Below are positions 11,839 through 22,960 of a stretch of DNA of 64,000 bases, in pieces. The notes beneath the pieces are model-generated. The model worked only from the letters and a program-made list of their open reading frames with translations. It did no database searches and was not told the DNA's origin. Source of the stretch: Cephalotus follicularis (lineage: Eukaryota; Streptophyta; Magnoliopsida; Oxalidales; Cephalotaceae); the NCBI GenBank assembly GCA_001972305.1, contig BDDD01002117.1, forward strand, positions 62,001 through 126,000. The letters are read 5' to 3'. Position numbers and translations under genes: made by a program. How positions within the stretch are numbered: position 1 is the first letter of the stretch; each line of letters begins with the position of its first letter.

Positions 11839-13333
11839 CCTATAAACAGGATTCACAAGTTGGATAGGACTCTAAGTCCTGGATATCAAGGAGATCATCC
11901 TTAACCAACTCTGATAGCCTAGAATCACTAAGATGACCAAGTCTACAATGCCAAGTAAAGGTTTTATTTAGCTCAGTATCTCTTTGCTTTTTCTTATTAT
12001 TACTTTGCTCAATGGACAGGATATTTGATTGTGTAGTATTAAGGACATATAATCCATTGTTGATTACACCATTACCAACACAAACATTGTTCGAAAATAT
12101 AAAACATCCAATGTCTTGGAATTTAAGCTCCAATCCCAAAACACAAAAGTGAGAAACACTTATAATATTCCTTACAATATTCATAACAAGGTAGCATGGA
12201 TCCAAAGTTAATACATAACCATTACATAAATTAACATCACAAATTCCAACAGCTTGAGCAATGATCCTAGATCCATCACCAAGCCTCAAGTCCAGGTCTC
12301 TTGCTCCAAGCTTTCTAACTTTTCTTAGTCCCTGCAATGAATTGCAAAGGTTAGTTCCACATCCAGTATCTAATATCCATGAAGAACTACTATTCAAAGC
12401 TAGATTAAGTTCAATCATGAACATACCTGATGTACTCACACCATGAGGGTTATCAGCAGAGACAGCAGCAACAGCAACACGACAATCCTTTTTCCAGTGC
12501 CCGGTCTTACCGCACTGGAAACAAGCACCTTCAACAGCTAACTTCTTCATTCGATCTTTGGCAACACTCCCACTGGCTCTAAGCTTCCCCTTCTTCTTCT
12601 TTTGCTTCTTCTTACCCTTGCATTTTGTGTTGACAGGCATGAGTACGCCCTTCCCTTTACAGGAAGACGAGGCACTGACCTTTCCTTGGGCAGACCTAGA
12701 AGAAGGAAGAAGTAGGGAGTGGGTCTTTGACTTCCCAGAGTCAAAATCGGCCTCAGCCTTCCTCAACATAGCTATCAGCTCAGACAGAGTCACCTCTATC
12801 TTGTTCATGTGAAAGTTCACCAAAAACTGTGAGAACGACTTAAGAAGGGACGTCAAAATATAATCCACATATAGATCATGGTCCATGACAAACCCTAATT
12901 GAGCCAGTTGCTCAATCATGTCTATCATCTTCAATCCATGCTCATGGACTGAAGCTCCCTCTTGCATCTGCTCCTTGAAGAGTTTGCGTGATAGATTGAA
13001 CCTTTGAGTCCTAGACTCAGCTCCATACTTCTCCTGAAGATGGAGTAGTATAGCAGATAAGGTCTCAATCTTCTCATTCTGACGCTGAAGCTCAGGTGTC
13101 ATCCCAAGAAGGGCAAGACATCTAGCCTGCTCATCATCTTCTAGCCACTTGGCTAGTCGCTCACTCTCTTCGGGCGTCGGATCTTCACCTAGTGAAGGAG
13201 GCCCCCCAGTAATCACATAGGCCATTTTATTGGCCGTAAGGATGATCTTGAGGTTACGGTGCCAATCGTTGAAGTTGGGCCCCTCAAGTTTGTTTGTCTC
13301 AAGTAAACGGGACATTGCATTTGATAAAGCCAT
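11839..13333 (-). pseudogene. copia gag-protease and integrase zinc region, copy 1
   Basis: A long minus-strand reading region starts with MALSNAMSRLLETNKLEGPN, a typical plant copia gag N terminus of the UBN2/DUF4219 kind. A Lys-rich stretch (KCKGKKKQKKKKGKLRASGS) precedes one zinc knuckle CFQCGKTGHWKKDC near 12480-12530. The aspartic protease site reads LDTGCGTN near 12365. The pre-integrase HHCC part follows (WHCRLGHLSDSRLSELVKDD and PTCESCL). The products would be the particle shell protein and the processing protease. This is the longest intact stretch in this copy, but the element as a whole is broken. Confidence 0.9.
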
Positions 13334-13524
13334 TCTAACAACCTAGATAAGGAAATATAAGCATGAGTTAGCATGTATTCCAATTTTAATATATGACAAC
13401 CATAACACTTGGTCTTTAGTGCTTATGGTTCCTCCCACTATTTTAATCGTATCCCATACCCCCATATGGAACTTGAGAAGTCTAACTTCTTAGTGGGGAT
13501 TGGAATCCATCGCAATCAAATTAT

Positions 13525-13835
13525 AGCCTCAGCTAGGGCATGACAAACTATAATATATCTAATGGGTAGGCTTTCTTGCCAATTAGTATCTAATACAAGA
13601 TCCAATCATAGTATTCGGCCTTAGATTCAATATGGCCTCAGTTAGGGCATAACAAACCATCAGAATCTTGATAAGTCAAGTACCCACAATTTTCATTGGA
13701 ATGCACTAGTTTTAACACCTACATGCAGGCGTGCCCAAGTGCTAAAACATAGCCACCCTATGCTGTGCCCAACACCGACGTTGACTTAATATCCCCAAGT
13801 TATCAGCCTCAGCTAGGGCATGACAAACTAACAAC
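13525..13835. repeat. dispersed repeat GCCTCAGCTAGGGCATGACA
   Basis: Three near-identical copies of this block (about 13527, 13632 and 13806) sit in the copia leader, spaced 105 and 175 bp apart. Decayed equivalents are near 32560 and 38690 in the older copies. Confidence 0.7.
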
Positions 13836-14634
13836 TTAGGAACACTACTGAACAAAAATTATGGAAGGCCACGGGGAACCACTCCATGGGTTCCTACGTT
13901 AAGACTTATTATTAAGGTGAGGGAATTTGCGATCTCAAATTTTAATTACCGAGCCATTAATTAATTCATTGGTTGTATTAGCCAATTCCAATTAATTTCG
14001 GCTTAGCACGCAAGACGTGTATCTTATGCACCTTGGACATATTTCTAAAATATGTCAAAGGATTGGCAAGGACATTATTAGTAGGGACTTGAGCCCAAAA
14101 TCACTACTAGGTCTTCCTAGGTGTTAAGATATTAAAACTATTTATTACAACAAATACCATGCATACATGGCCTTCAAAAGTCCTGTACTCCATTTCTCCT
14201 TTCCTCCATCTCTCCATGCAAGGTCTTCTTTTACTAAAAGAAGTTCACATTTTTCGAAAGGAAAAATACATTTAAAATTACAAGGAAAAATTACAAATGA
14301 AAGGAAAAATAAATGGTGCACGCAGGCACCTTATTACAGACCTTTTAAAAATAATAATAATAAATAACATCCATCCACACATATAGAACCATAAACTAGG
14401 TCAATGTCATTTTTCGGGCCATCCATTGTGCATAAGATTTATATAATATCCAATATTATAAAACACAAATAAAACAAATGCCATAGATAATAACCAATTA
14501 TACAATTTAATTTAAGGATTGTTAACTGATCAAACTCCCAATAAATCAAGTAATGATTTTTGATTTTCTAAGTGCCAAAATGTATAAAATCCAATTTTAT
14601 TAAAAACAGTTTTTTTTTTATTTTTATAAAAAGG

Positions 14635-14800
14635 ACGTCGACGCTTCCCAGAAGGTGTCGACGCATTTCAGGAAAACTGTTGAAAAGTTCGTCGACGTTT
14701 ATCAACAACATCGATGCATTTCTTGGGAATAGATGAACAAGACCGATGCGTTTCAAGAGCATTGACGCGTTTCGCGAGAAGATGAACAAGACTTCGACGT
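14635..14800. repeat. GTCGACGC array in copia leader
   Basis: About seven copies (GACGTCGACGCTTCC, GTGTCGACGCATTTC, CGTCGACGTTT and decayed forms) occur. Here the GCGTCGACGC flavour, elsewhere seen in gypsy LTRs, lies in a copia element. Confidence 0.8.
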
Positions 14801-15085
14801 CTATAACCCCCTGGGCAGTTTTTACATTTTGAAAAATGCAGAAAATAATGGTTTAGACTTTGGCAATCCAATTTTGCAATCCAAACTGCACTATGCATTT
14901 TCTAAACACAATTTTAAACACATTAAATCAAAATCACCAGGTCATAAACACAATGAAATCCAATTTCATGCAATTTTCACTAAGGCACTTTGAAAATCTA
15001 GTTTGATCATAAAACATATCCATTAATTGAACAGGTAATCAGTTCATCATCTAAGGCATAAATTCAATCAAGGATGATGTTGGAC

Positions 15086-15097
15086 GCTCTGATAACA
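15086..15097 (-). promoter_or_regulatory. primer-binding site, initiator-Met tRNA-like
   Basis: The minus strand reads TGTTATCAGAGC, one base from the standard plant copia/gypsy primer site TGGTATCAGAGC. It sits directly inside the LTR end at 15099. Confidence 0.8.
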
Positions 15098-15098
15098 C

Positions 15099-15816
15099 TG
15101 ATGGAAACGGATAAAAACTGAATCTAGTGCCAAAACCAGACATAGGCATATTGGGCGTAGAACAAAACAAAATTATACAAAATAGCAGTGGAAGAACACC
15201 CAATAAAAGCTAAAACTAGTCCAAGAGGCATGTCCACAGACCACATGGATCACCACATCATCACATTGATTGAATTGATTTCACCATAGCAAGCAATGGT
15301 GACACAAAATCATGGAAATAAAGGAAGGACCAATAAATATACGAATGGTGTAGGCTCCTTCTTACTTTGCCGCACCAAGCTTGAGTAGATTCCCTCTTTA
15401 ATCTTCTCCAAGTCACTGGAACAACAAGCAATCCAACCAGCAATAGCCAAGAATAAAGTATGTGAACTCTCTCTCTCTTACTAAGCTTAGAAAAGGTAAA
15501 TTGATATTGACCAATGAAGTAAAAAATCAATCCACCCTAGATAAGATTTTGCTTGGTGTATTACAGATGAAGGGAACACAATCTGCAGAGAGAAAATCGA
15601 ACTTCTCTTGCCCAGCAAAACTCTCTTTCTCTCTCAAAAATTCTGCAGATTTTATTATCACTAGCCTCCTTATTCTCTCTCCCACTCTCCCATTCACTTA
15701 GGATGATGGTCCTCACTCCTAGGGAGTCTGTGGCCATGATCCCCACGTTCCCATAACATGCAGGAACAGGAGATGGCTGATGGAGATGAGAGAGAAAACG
15801 TGCCCACGAAGTTTAG
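15099..15816 (-). repeat. partial 5' LTR of copia copy 1
   Basis: The inner end (CCATCA on the minus strand) abuts the primer site. It resembles the block at about 33280-33480 (both carry short A-rich and TTCACAA-type stretches) more weakly than the internal regions match. The outer end is lost where the Athila-like LTR begins at about 15817. Confidence 0.6.
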
Positions 15817-16530
15817 CATAAAAATGTGTGGTTTTTAATGAGTTATTTGTTATATTTTTATGCTTGGAATATGCTACTGTGGTTGTGTTTAATTGATTTT
15901 CAGGTATTATGCTTATTATTGCTGAATAAGAGAAAATGGAGATAAAATGATACTTTTCGAGTTAAAGTGGTTTGAAGTCAAAAATCGGTTAAAGAGCACA
16001 ACCACTTAAGCGAGAGAAGTAAAAATTTAAGACTCAGAAGATATTGAATATTGGGCTCATTTTGTTGATAAAATTATTTGGAGCACTTTTAGTTATTGGG
16101 CCGATTTATTCTGAAGCTCCGATGAAGAGATATTGCAAGAAAACAAATGTTGAAACACGTGTCACCATTTGCAGAAATCAGCAACACGTGTCGCCACCTG
16201 AATGCATTGTATGCATTCTTCAAATTAACGCCAGCAACCAATGCATCAAGCCATCCATGCAACAAAGCGCATGCCAGACCATTCAATGCTTCAGCTCGCC
16301 AGGTGTCGCCTTGCAACGCGGCCAACGTTCAGCAACCAGCCTTCAAATGCCTGACGTCAGCGCTATGGATCAGCTGGGACCGACATCAGTCTTCAACGCG
16401 TGGACCCCGCGTTTAACAGATAGGTTTTTGTAGTCGGTTAGAGTTAGTATAAAAGAGGAAACAATATCTTAAAAAAGACGGGAGAGAATACAGGCAGCCG
16501 CCTCCTTTTTATTTTTTGAAATCATTTACG
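15817..16530 (+). repeat. partial Athila-like LTR with promoter
   Basis: The first 100 bases match the LTR start at 49892 (TTAGCATAAAAATGTG, then TTATTTGTTATATTTTTAT and TTGATTTTCAGGT). The match returns at GCAGCCGCCTCCTT (about 16495 and 50470). A TATA box lies at 16448-16455. Confidence 0.75.
16448..16455 (+). promoter_or_regulatory. TATA box of Athila-like LTR E
   Basis: TATAAAAG lies 50 bp before the GCAGCCGCCTCC block, the same relative place as the TATA run at 50425 in the sister LTR. Confidence 0.6.
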
Positions 16531-18850
16531 AAGGGATCGATTACCAGACCAAGCAATTGGTCGAATCTATGTGTCCCGATGGGTTCACCTCGTACACTGA
16601 TGAAAACGAGGCATGGAATTTCCTTTTAGATTTGGGTGAGCGAACTAGGGAGTGGGAGTCCACTCAAGTTTCTGAGAGAGCATTACCAAATAAAGGGTAT
16701 GTTATAGAAGGAGCAGTTGCTAAAGAGCCATAGTTAGACAGTCTCGTGACTAGACTAGAATCACTTATTAGGGGTTCCACACAAGTAAATCAAATCAATC
16801 AAAATACCCCTATCTATTCTTGGTGCCAGTCACCAAGTCATGTGATCGAAGAATGCCAAAGCTACATTGCAAATCAATATACTCCTGAGAATGTGTCTGC
16901 TATGAACCAATACAACCCGTATAGTAACACTTACAATCCGGGTTGGCGCAATCATCCAAACTTCTCATGGAGTCAAGGGCAAAACATGCGAGGACAATCC
17001 AGCTTTTCAGGGCAGCCTTCTAGCGTTGGTGCCCCACCTTTACACTTTTCGAGCCAGTTTGCACCACAGCAAACATTTCAAAGGTTCTCGCAAAATGAAA
17101 TTCGTCCTTCCTTCCCACAAAACCAATTCCAAAATCAACAATCACCTGGATTGTTGGACCAAAGGGATGATACATCTAGGATGTCGTCGTTAGAAAAGAG
17201 TATGGAACTCCTTATGTGCACTCTGATGACTAGTCAGCATAACCTAGAAAAGCAAATCTCTCAGCTAGCAGATGCGGTGCATACAAGAGAAAAAGGGAAG
17301 ATGCCTTCCCAACCTGAACCGAATCCTAGGACGAATGTGATTCAGCCCGATCGTATCCAACCGCAATCTAATCCGCAATGCTCATCTTCTTTCGGCCCAT
17401 CCGACCAAGCATTTGCCTTGCGAAGTGGAAGTGAGTACCAACCAGCGGATAAAATAGAAAATTCGAGCGAGGAGTTGGTTGAGTCATTTGCACACGATAA
17501 ATTTAAAGAACAGTTGGTTGACTCCTTTGCGCAACCAACAAATTTGAATGTGCAAGAAGAAGTTAGGAAAGAGAAAGATGAAGAGAAAACGAAACAAGTA
17601 ATGGAAATACCTAAGCGTTCATTTGATCCCCCAGTTCCTTTTCCAAAGAGATTAGAAAAGAAAGCCACCGCAATGGAAAAGATCATCAATACCTTTAAAC
17701 AAGTTCAAATCAATATCCCATTGCTTGAAGCTATTGAACAGGTGCCCTTTTACGCAAAAGTCCTTAAAGACTTATTCACGAAAAAGAGGATCCTTCAGAC
17801 TCCGAAAAAGGCTTTCTTGGCAGCCAACATCACTGAGATCATTTCGCAACCAAAGATTCCAAAATATAAAGATCCTGCCTGCCCGACAATCTCTTGTGTT
17901 ATTGGTAACACCAAAATTGATCATGACTTGCTCGATTTAGGAGCAAGTGTGAATTTGTTACCTTCGGAAGTTTTTGAGCAACTAGGTTTAGGAGAGTTGC
18001 ACCCGAGCAATACGAAATTGTAGTTAGCTGATAGGTCGGTAAAAGTACCAAGAGGGAAAATTGAGGATGTTTTGATGAAGGTTGGTGAGTTTTTCTTTCC
18101 TGTCGACTTTGTCGTATTAGATACCCAGCTTGTTGTGAATATAAAAGATCAAATCCCAGTTATCCTTGGTAGACCATTCTTGGCCACGAGTAATGCATTG
18201 ATTAATTACCGAAATGCTCTCATGAAGTTGAGTTTTGGAAAGTCGTCGATGGACTTTAACATTTTCCGATTGGGAAAGCATCAATCTGATTTTGATGATG
18301 TCTACGTGATTCGCTCGATTCCTGATACCATTGTTTCGTATTTTAATATCGACTTTGATCGTAATTTTAGGAGCGAATTCGAGATAGAGGAAGTTAAGCA
18401 AAAGGATAGATTGCAGTGGCTAGAAAACGAGGAAGCGTTAGCATGGTTAGAAAGTAAGCTCAATGAGCCAACATCAGATAGTGAATGGGATCATCTATCC
18501 CATTACACACACAAACTCGCTACGCCTGACCAAACGTACTTTGACGAAGACTTTGAGAACAGCTTCATGGAATGTTTGAGAGAGTTGGAGGAATTAGAGG
18601 TTACGCAAAAAGAAATTCTAAGTTGGTTGGACGGTGGGGACGTTGATTCGATTTTGGAAGTTCAATGGAACGATCTGTCCCATTTCACGCACAAGCTTAG
18701 CACGCCATCCCACCCTCACACCATCCTCGAAAACAACTTTTTCTTTACTAAAGATCAATTAGGATGGAGGGTGTGCATTCGTATGGACCATGTGTGTGAT
18801 TGGTTGGTTGGCCGTGATTATTCGTGTGCTCTTCGTTGTTTTTACTAGTG
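16531..18850 (+). pseudogene. Athila-like gag and aspartic protease region, remnant E
   Basis: The C-terminal half of an Athila/Tat-type gag is recognisable. It has FTSYTDENEAWNFLLDLGER near 16590-16650, a weak zinc-knuckle-like CQSPSHVIEEC near 16825-16855, a Gln/Asn/Pro-rich stretch, and the coiled segment SLEKSMELLMCTLMTSQHNL near 17190-17250. The protease follows with PPVPFPKRLEKK, the active-site strand DLGASVNLLPSEVFEQLGLG near 17935-17995, and the flap/second strand with VILGRPFLATSNALI near 18150-18200. Known relatives process the Gag-Pol polyprotein. The reading frame is interrupted. After the protease a duplicated motif (WDHLSHYTHKLATP, WNDLSHFTHKLSTP) is visible. Confidence 0.82.
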
Positions 18851-19322
18851 GAAATCCTATTGGGATGATTGTTTTACTGTGAAAATTTTTTCTAAATTTT
18901 ATGGTTCTCTTGATGGTGAATTTTATTGGTGGAAATCCTATTGGGACGATGCTCACATTGTTTCTTGGCAATCTCTGTGTTTTGTTGACAACGTGTTTCA
19001 TTGTTATTCTTCTCTTGATGGTTTCTATTGGTAGAGGTCTTGTTGGAATTGCTCTTATATTGATAAAATTGTTTTCCCATATTGTGTGTTTAAGTTTTTT
19101 CAGGCAGGTATAAATGATTTTTATTGGTGGACATCCTTTTGGGATGATGCTTATATTGTTAAACCTATGCTTTCACGTGGTATTTTTGAGTTCGCTAAGA
19201 CAGGTATTAGAGACGCATTCGAAGTGAAAAGGAACCGAGCACTAATATTTTTGGATTTTAAAGCTTCATTGATTGAAGAGGCCATGGACTTTCATGAGCC
19301 TCGTTATTTTGAGCCTCCATGA
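18838..19322 (+). repeat. Trp-rich tandem repeat tail, remnant E
   Basis: A unit containing TTTATTGGTGGAAATCC and TTGGGATGATGC recurs at about 18842, 18922, 19022 and 19118, so 80-100 bp apart. In the final reading frame a unit translates as FYWWTSFWDDAYIVK. The tail ends with a long hydrophilic stretch and a stop at 19322. I do not recognise the repeat from any family. Confidence 0.6.
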
Positions 19323-19408
19323 TCATATCCGGTAAACCCTACCCCTTTGTTCTTTATTTTATTGCATTGTTTCTTATATTTGTGTGTTCGTGCATGTTTC
19401 TTTTCTTT

Positions 19409-19504
19409 TGTTGTGCATGCACCACCACGCCAGGACCTGCAAGAACAGAGAGAAAGATAAAGAATGACAAGTGTGTGTGCATGCAAGTGATTGTGAGAGG
19501 AATG
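19409..19504 (+). repeat. perfect 96-bp repeat, copy 1
   Basis: It is identical base for base with 26787-26882. It starts TTGTTGTGCATGCACC and ends GTGAGAGGAATG. Identity stops abruptly on both sides. Confidence 0.95.
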
Positions 19505-20129
19505 GACTTTTATGCCATGAAAAAGGGGTTAAAGGAGAGGAGACTACATATATGCTTCATGCCCTTCGTCTCTCTCACCATACAATCTGATAAGAGAGAA
19601 CCAGAGACTTTGAGAGTCAAAATAGTGGGAAATCAAGAAAAAAATAGTGAGGAAGTGAGAGGTTCACCATTGTTGAAGCTAGGAGCTCAGAATTGGAGCT
19701 AGTGGACTGTCCTTGGAGCTACTGGGAGACTCAAAGACACTGGAAAGGAGACACAAAGAGGTGGACTTCCGATTTCTAACTTGAAATAAAAGGTAGGGGT
19801 AGTGGTAGAGAATGTTATGCATGCATTTGAGTTTAAAGAGTAATGATGTTATTAATGAATAGTGTAGTTGTTGGCTATGGACTTCTATGTTAAGGTTATG
19901 GTTACAGATTAATGAATAACCGGATATGCACATTGATTTTGGATGGAGTTTTAGTTGACGTTCATGCAATGCCATGTTTGGTTGTCATTTGAATTATGAT
20001 AAAAAAGGAGAATAATGCATGAATTGAGTTATGTTTTAGACCAGGATATGATTACTGGTGATGTTCTGAGGTTTGAATACGTGTGAACATGTTTCAATTG
20101 CTTGTTGAATGGATTTAAAAATGAGTTGC

Positions 20130-20370
20130 TGGTACTGTCCAGCCCAGAGCAGCCGACTGTTTAATTAAGACAGTAGACTACTCAATTATCCAATCAAATG
20201 TCATGTAATAACAGTCGACTGTGCATGCGTTTTTACCCAGAACAGTCAACTGTCGAAGGAAGGCAGTCGACTACCTAATGCTCGTGATGAACCAGACGAC
20301 TGTTGGGAAGGAATAGTCGACCAACTCAAGGATCCAGCCGACTGTTAGGGAAAAACAGTCAACTGTTACT
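20130..20370. repeat. CAGTCGACTG array in Tekay B 5' LTR
   Basis: About ten copies of CAGTCGACTG and variants (CAGCCGACTG, CAGTAGACTA, CAGACGACTG, CAGTCAACTG) lie in 240 bp. Confidence 0.85.
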
Positions 20371-20534
20371 GCAAAAATGGGAATTCTAGAGAAGGAGATA
20401 GGCATAGGTTAATTACCAACAACCCTAGGTGCATTATGAGCATATGTTTGCATTATTACTGTGAATTGCATTATGGTTGATTTCTAAAAAGTGTTAACCA
20501 TTTTGAAAAGATTACATGATTATTATAATCATTA

Positions 20535-20770
20535 TGGTACGAAAATGTATATTTGTCAAACATATGATTTTATATATTTTCGAAATGATCGGGAAAGTAT
20601 TTTCCAATGACGGAGAAATGTTTTAAGGGATTGATTATGAAATCAAATGTATTATGCGAAAATGTATAATTGTCAACATATGAATTTATATATTTTCGAA
20701 ATGATTGGGGAAGTATTTACAAAGACGGAAAAATGTTTTAAAAGATTGATTATACAATCAAATGTATTGT
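20535..20770. repeat. 110-120 bp tandem repeat, two units
   Basis: Two units share CGAAAATGTATA, TATATTTTCGAAATGAT, GGGAAGTATTT and a GATTGATTATxxAATCAAATG end. The same repeat (reverse strand) occurs at 53760-53960 and, with an extra unit, at 61440-61720. Confidence 0.8.
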
Positions 20771-21665
20771 TTTAAGTTTTATAACTTATCAAAACTTGTG
20801 AACGGAGTGATATATTTTAAACAAATATATGTGATCAAGTAATTATATTTTATTGCTTGACTTGTATTGTGCAATGCTTGTGCTTGTTGATTATTAGACG
20901 ATGTGCTAGTAACTTGATGTTGGTTTAGCCGACACGCTAAACAACATAAGGAGGACTTGCTCAAGAACCGTTCGCAAACGGGGATGAGGTAAGAGTGCAT
21001 GAAGTTGGAGCCAGGAGGTGGCGACGGTTATGAAAACTGGTTTGTCTGGTTCCTTTTGGGACATACTTATTGCTTGTGTTGATATAACTTATGAGGTTAT
21101 ACTTGTACGGTGATCATGCATATATTTTATATGTATATACGGAGATATGATTATTGAGAAAATTACATGTCATACTGCATCACTATGCATTCATTCATGA
21201 TACGCATTACCTTGACCTGAAACTGTATACATAAACTTTTCTACTTAGCCGAGTGAGGACAAAGGCTAACCCCTACTGTAACAGATTGACGGAGTGGATA
21301 TGATATGGAGCATGCATGGAGGCTTAAAGAGAAGACTTAGTTACTTCTCTTATTTTATGATTTGAGTAATTGAACAACGATTATGTAACCGGATTATTGT
21401 AACAAAGGTTATTTTCATATCTCGTACTGTATTTTATCACGGTCCGTTTATGGGCGATCGACATGGTGTTTGGGTTTTTATAAACTTGTTGGGCATCACG
21501 TAGTATGGGATGCGTGATGCATGTTTAAATTTGGCTCTTTTATGTTATTGCTTCCGCTATTGAAGGTTTTTGTTTATTCGTATTATCGCATGAGCTGAAT
21601 TATATTATGTTGATTGCCTTACCACTTTATATGTTGTCGTAATTTGGAAACGGGGTGTGACAACG

Positions 21666-21677
21666 TGGTATCAGAGC
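21666..21677 (+). promoter_or_regulatory. primer-binding site, initiator-Met tRNA
   Basis: TGGTATCAGAGC is an exact match to the 3' end complement of plant initiator-Met tRNA and lies three bases inside the 5' LTR end. Confidence 0.92.
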
Positions 21678-21776
21678 ATATATCCATTATATGCTTAGCT
21701 TGGATAAGTTCCTTGGAAATTAACGGATTGTTTCCTTGAGATGACTACTAATGACATTTTTTCCATATAGGAACAA

Positions 21777-22960
21777 ATGGACCGAGGAGAACACGTGCTA
21801 GGGCTAGAGCTGTTGGAGCCAATGCCCTTGAGGAAGCGGATATGCCGCAAGGAATGAATTTCCCCCAGGTTGAGAGAGATCCGATGGTTAGTATTGCGGA
21901 TTACTTCCAACAGCAAATGGCTTTTAATATGGCTAATGCGGAGGGAATGCGTCAGAATTATGTGCAAGCACAACCACGACACCGGGCTCCTGACCACTGC
22001 CCGGGAGAGGATGGTAACCAGTTAGAGAGGGACATAGAAAGGTTTATGAGACAGAATCCACCTAGCTTCTAGGGAGAACTTGATGCTACGATTGCTGAAA
22101 GATGGATTCAAGACTTAGAGAAGATCTTTGAAGTGATGGACTGTACCGACACTCCGAAGTTGAAGTTTGCCGTGTATCGTCTATGGGGAGAGGCCACTCA
22201 CTGGTGGGAGATGGTCAAAGCAAGGTGGGAGTCTGTTGGACTCAATGCTACATGGGAGAGATTCCAGACAGAGTTCCTCGATTCCTATGTACCCTGGATT
22301 GAGCAAGAACGGAGGGAGACAGAGCTTCTTGAGTTGCGTCAAGGGGAGATGACTGTGGCCGAGTACCAAGCCAGGTTTATGGAGCTAGCTAGACATTCAC
22401 CTTATCTGATAGCCGATCAAGTGAAAAAGATACGGAGATTTCTGAAGGGGTTGCGAACGGTTCTTCGGTCGAGGATTAAGGCTATGGAGCTGGGTACTTT
22501 TTCGGAGGTTGCTCAAAAGGCGAGGCTGCTAGAGAGCATATCCAGTGAGGACCGAGCAGAGAGGGCTCAAGCACAACTGAATAAACAGAGTCCGACGAGA
22601 CCAGCTTCTTCGAAATGGCAAGACAGTGGTTCTCAGACGAAATCATCGAAGAACAGATCTGGGCAGGCTGCCACACAGGGTACTCCTAGTTAGGGGAGTA
22701 ATGCGGGAACTGGAGCTTGCTATCACTGTGGTCGTAAGGGCCACCTATAGAATGATTGCTGGAGGATGAACGGACTGTGTTTGAGATGTGGGGCATCTGG
22801 CCATTCAGTGAGAGATTGCCCGAAGAGTCAGGCTACAGTACCTACTGGACCAGCTAGTAGCAGCGGGGCCGCAGCGGGGCCTTCACAGTGAAGGGACACC
22901 GGCAAAGGCATTGCGAAAGGTAGAGTTTTTACCCTGTCACAGACAGAGGTTCCGGAGTCT
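21777..22960 (+). pseudogene. gag of Tekay B
   Basis: The first ATG after the primer site is at 21777. The gag core reads YRLWGEATHWWEMVKARWES near 22170-22230 and TWERFQTEFLDSYVPWIEQE near 22250-22310, followed by EMTVAEYQARFMELARHSPY, the standard Retrotrans_gag block. A basic, Ser-rich tail precedes two CCHC zinc knuckles near 22715-22820 (CYHCGRKGH and CLRCGASGH). The product would be the virus-like particle shell. Reading is interrupted more than once. Close copies lie on the minus strand at 27431-28560 and 58000-59160. Confidence 0.88.

Larger units (their letters stand above)
13334..15085 (-). other. untranslated leader of copia copy 1
   Basis: This region of about 1.75 kb lies between primer site and gag and has no credible ORF. 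It contains a decayed TTAGTGCTTATGGTTCCTCC block that recurs near 32330 and 38450, several CCTCAGCTAGGGCATGACAA repeats (about 13530, 13630, 13810) and a GTCGACGC array. Long leaders are known in several plant copia families. Confidence 0.65.
8092..15816 (-). mobile_element. Ty1/copia element, minus strand (copy 1)
   Basis: This is a nearly full-length copia copy. Right to left it has a partial 5' LTR (15816-15099), an initiator-Met-like primer site (15086-15097), a leader of about 1.7 kb, gag with a CCHC knuckle, protease, integrase, RT and RNase H, a polypurine tract just right of 9322, and a 3' LTR (9322-8092). The gag opening reads SRLLETNKLEGPNFNDWHRN and the protease region WILDTGCGTNLCNSLQGL. 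The pol order integrase-RT is diagnostic of Ty1/copia, but I do not assign a clade. The coding region is in a few pieces, so it is broken but much better kept than its relatives at 31266-49891. The two LTRs overlap too little in content to be compared for age. Confidence 0.85.
15817..19408 (+). mobile_element. Athila-like gag-protease remnant E
   Basis: A partial LTR (15817-16530) is followed by Athila-type gag and protease and then a Trp-rich repeated tail ending at 19322. I see no RT, RNase H or integrase between here and the next LTR at 19409. Relative to the sister copy at 49892 the leader and the start of gag are not present. The copy is broken, with a handful of interruptions, and may be either a deletion derivative or a gag-only non-autonomous element. 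No target-site duplication was found. Confidence 0.75.
19409..21662 (+). repeat. 5' LTR of Tekay B
   Basis: The LTR ends GGGGTGTGACA at 21662, directly before the primer site. It shares, in reverse, the block with CTACTGTAACAGATTGA (about 21275) with the LTR at 52822-55506. Its left edge coincides with the perfect 96-bp repeat (19409-19504). No U3 start of the TGTAACGCCC kind is seen, so it is probably incomplete on the left. Confidence 0.75.

Noticed and set aside
8092-15816. Host gene between the Tekay remnant and the Athila-like remnant
   Set aside because: All long reading frames here match copia gag, integrase, RT and RNase H in order, with LTRs and a primer site.
16044-16433. 129-residue ORF with several Cys, possible small secreted protein
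   Set aside because: It lies inside an Athila-like LTR between the LTR start and the TATA box, has no signal peptide of convincing quality and overlaps equally long ORFs in other frames.
19319-19702. 127-residue ORF next to the Athila-like tail, possible host gene
   Set aside because: It crosses the junction between remnant E and the Tekay B LTR and includes the 96-bp repeat, so it is a chance frame.
21666-21677. tRNA gene suggested by initiator-Met-like sequence (also 28646, 59254, 60452)
   Set aside because: Only the 12-base complement of the tRNA 3' end is present. These are primer-binding sites.
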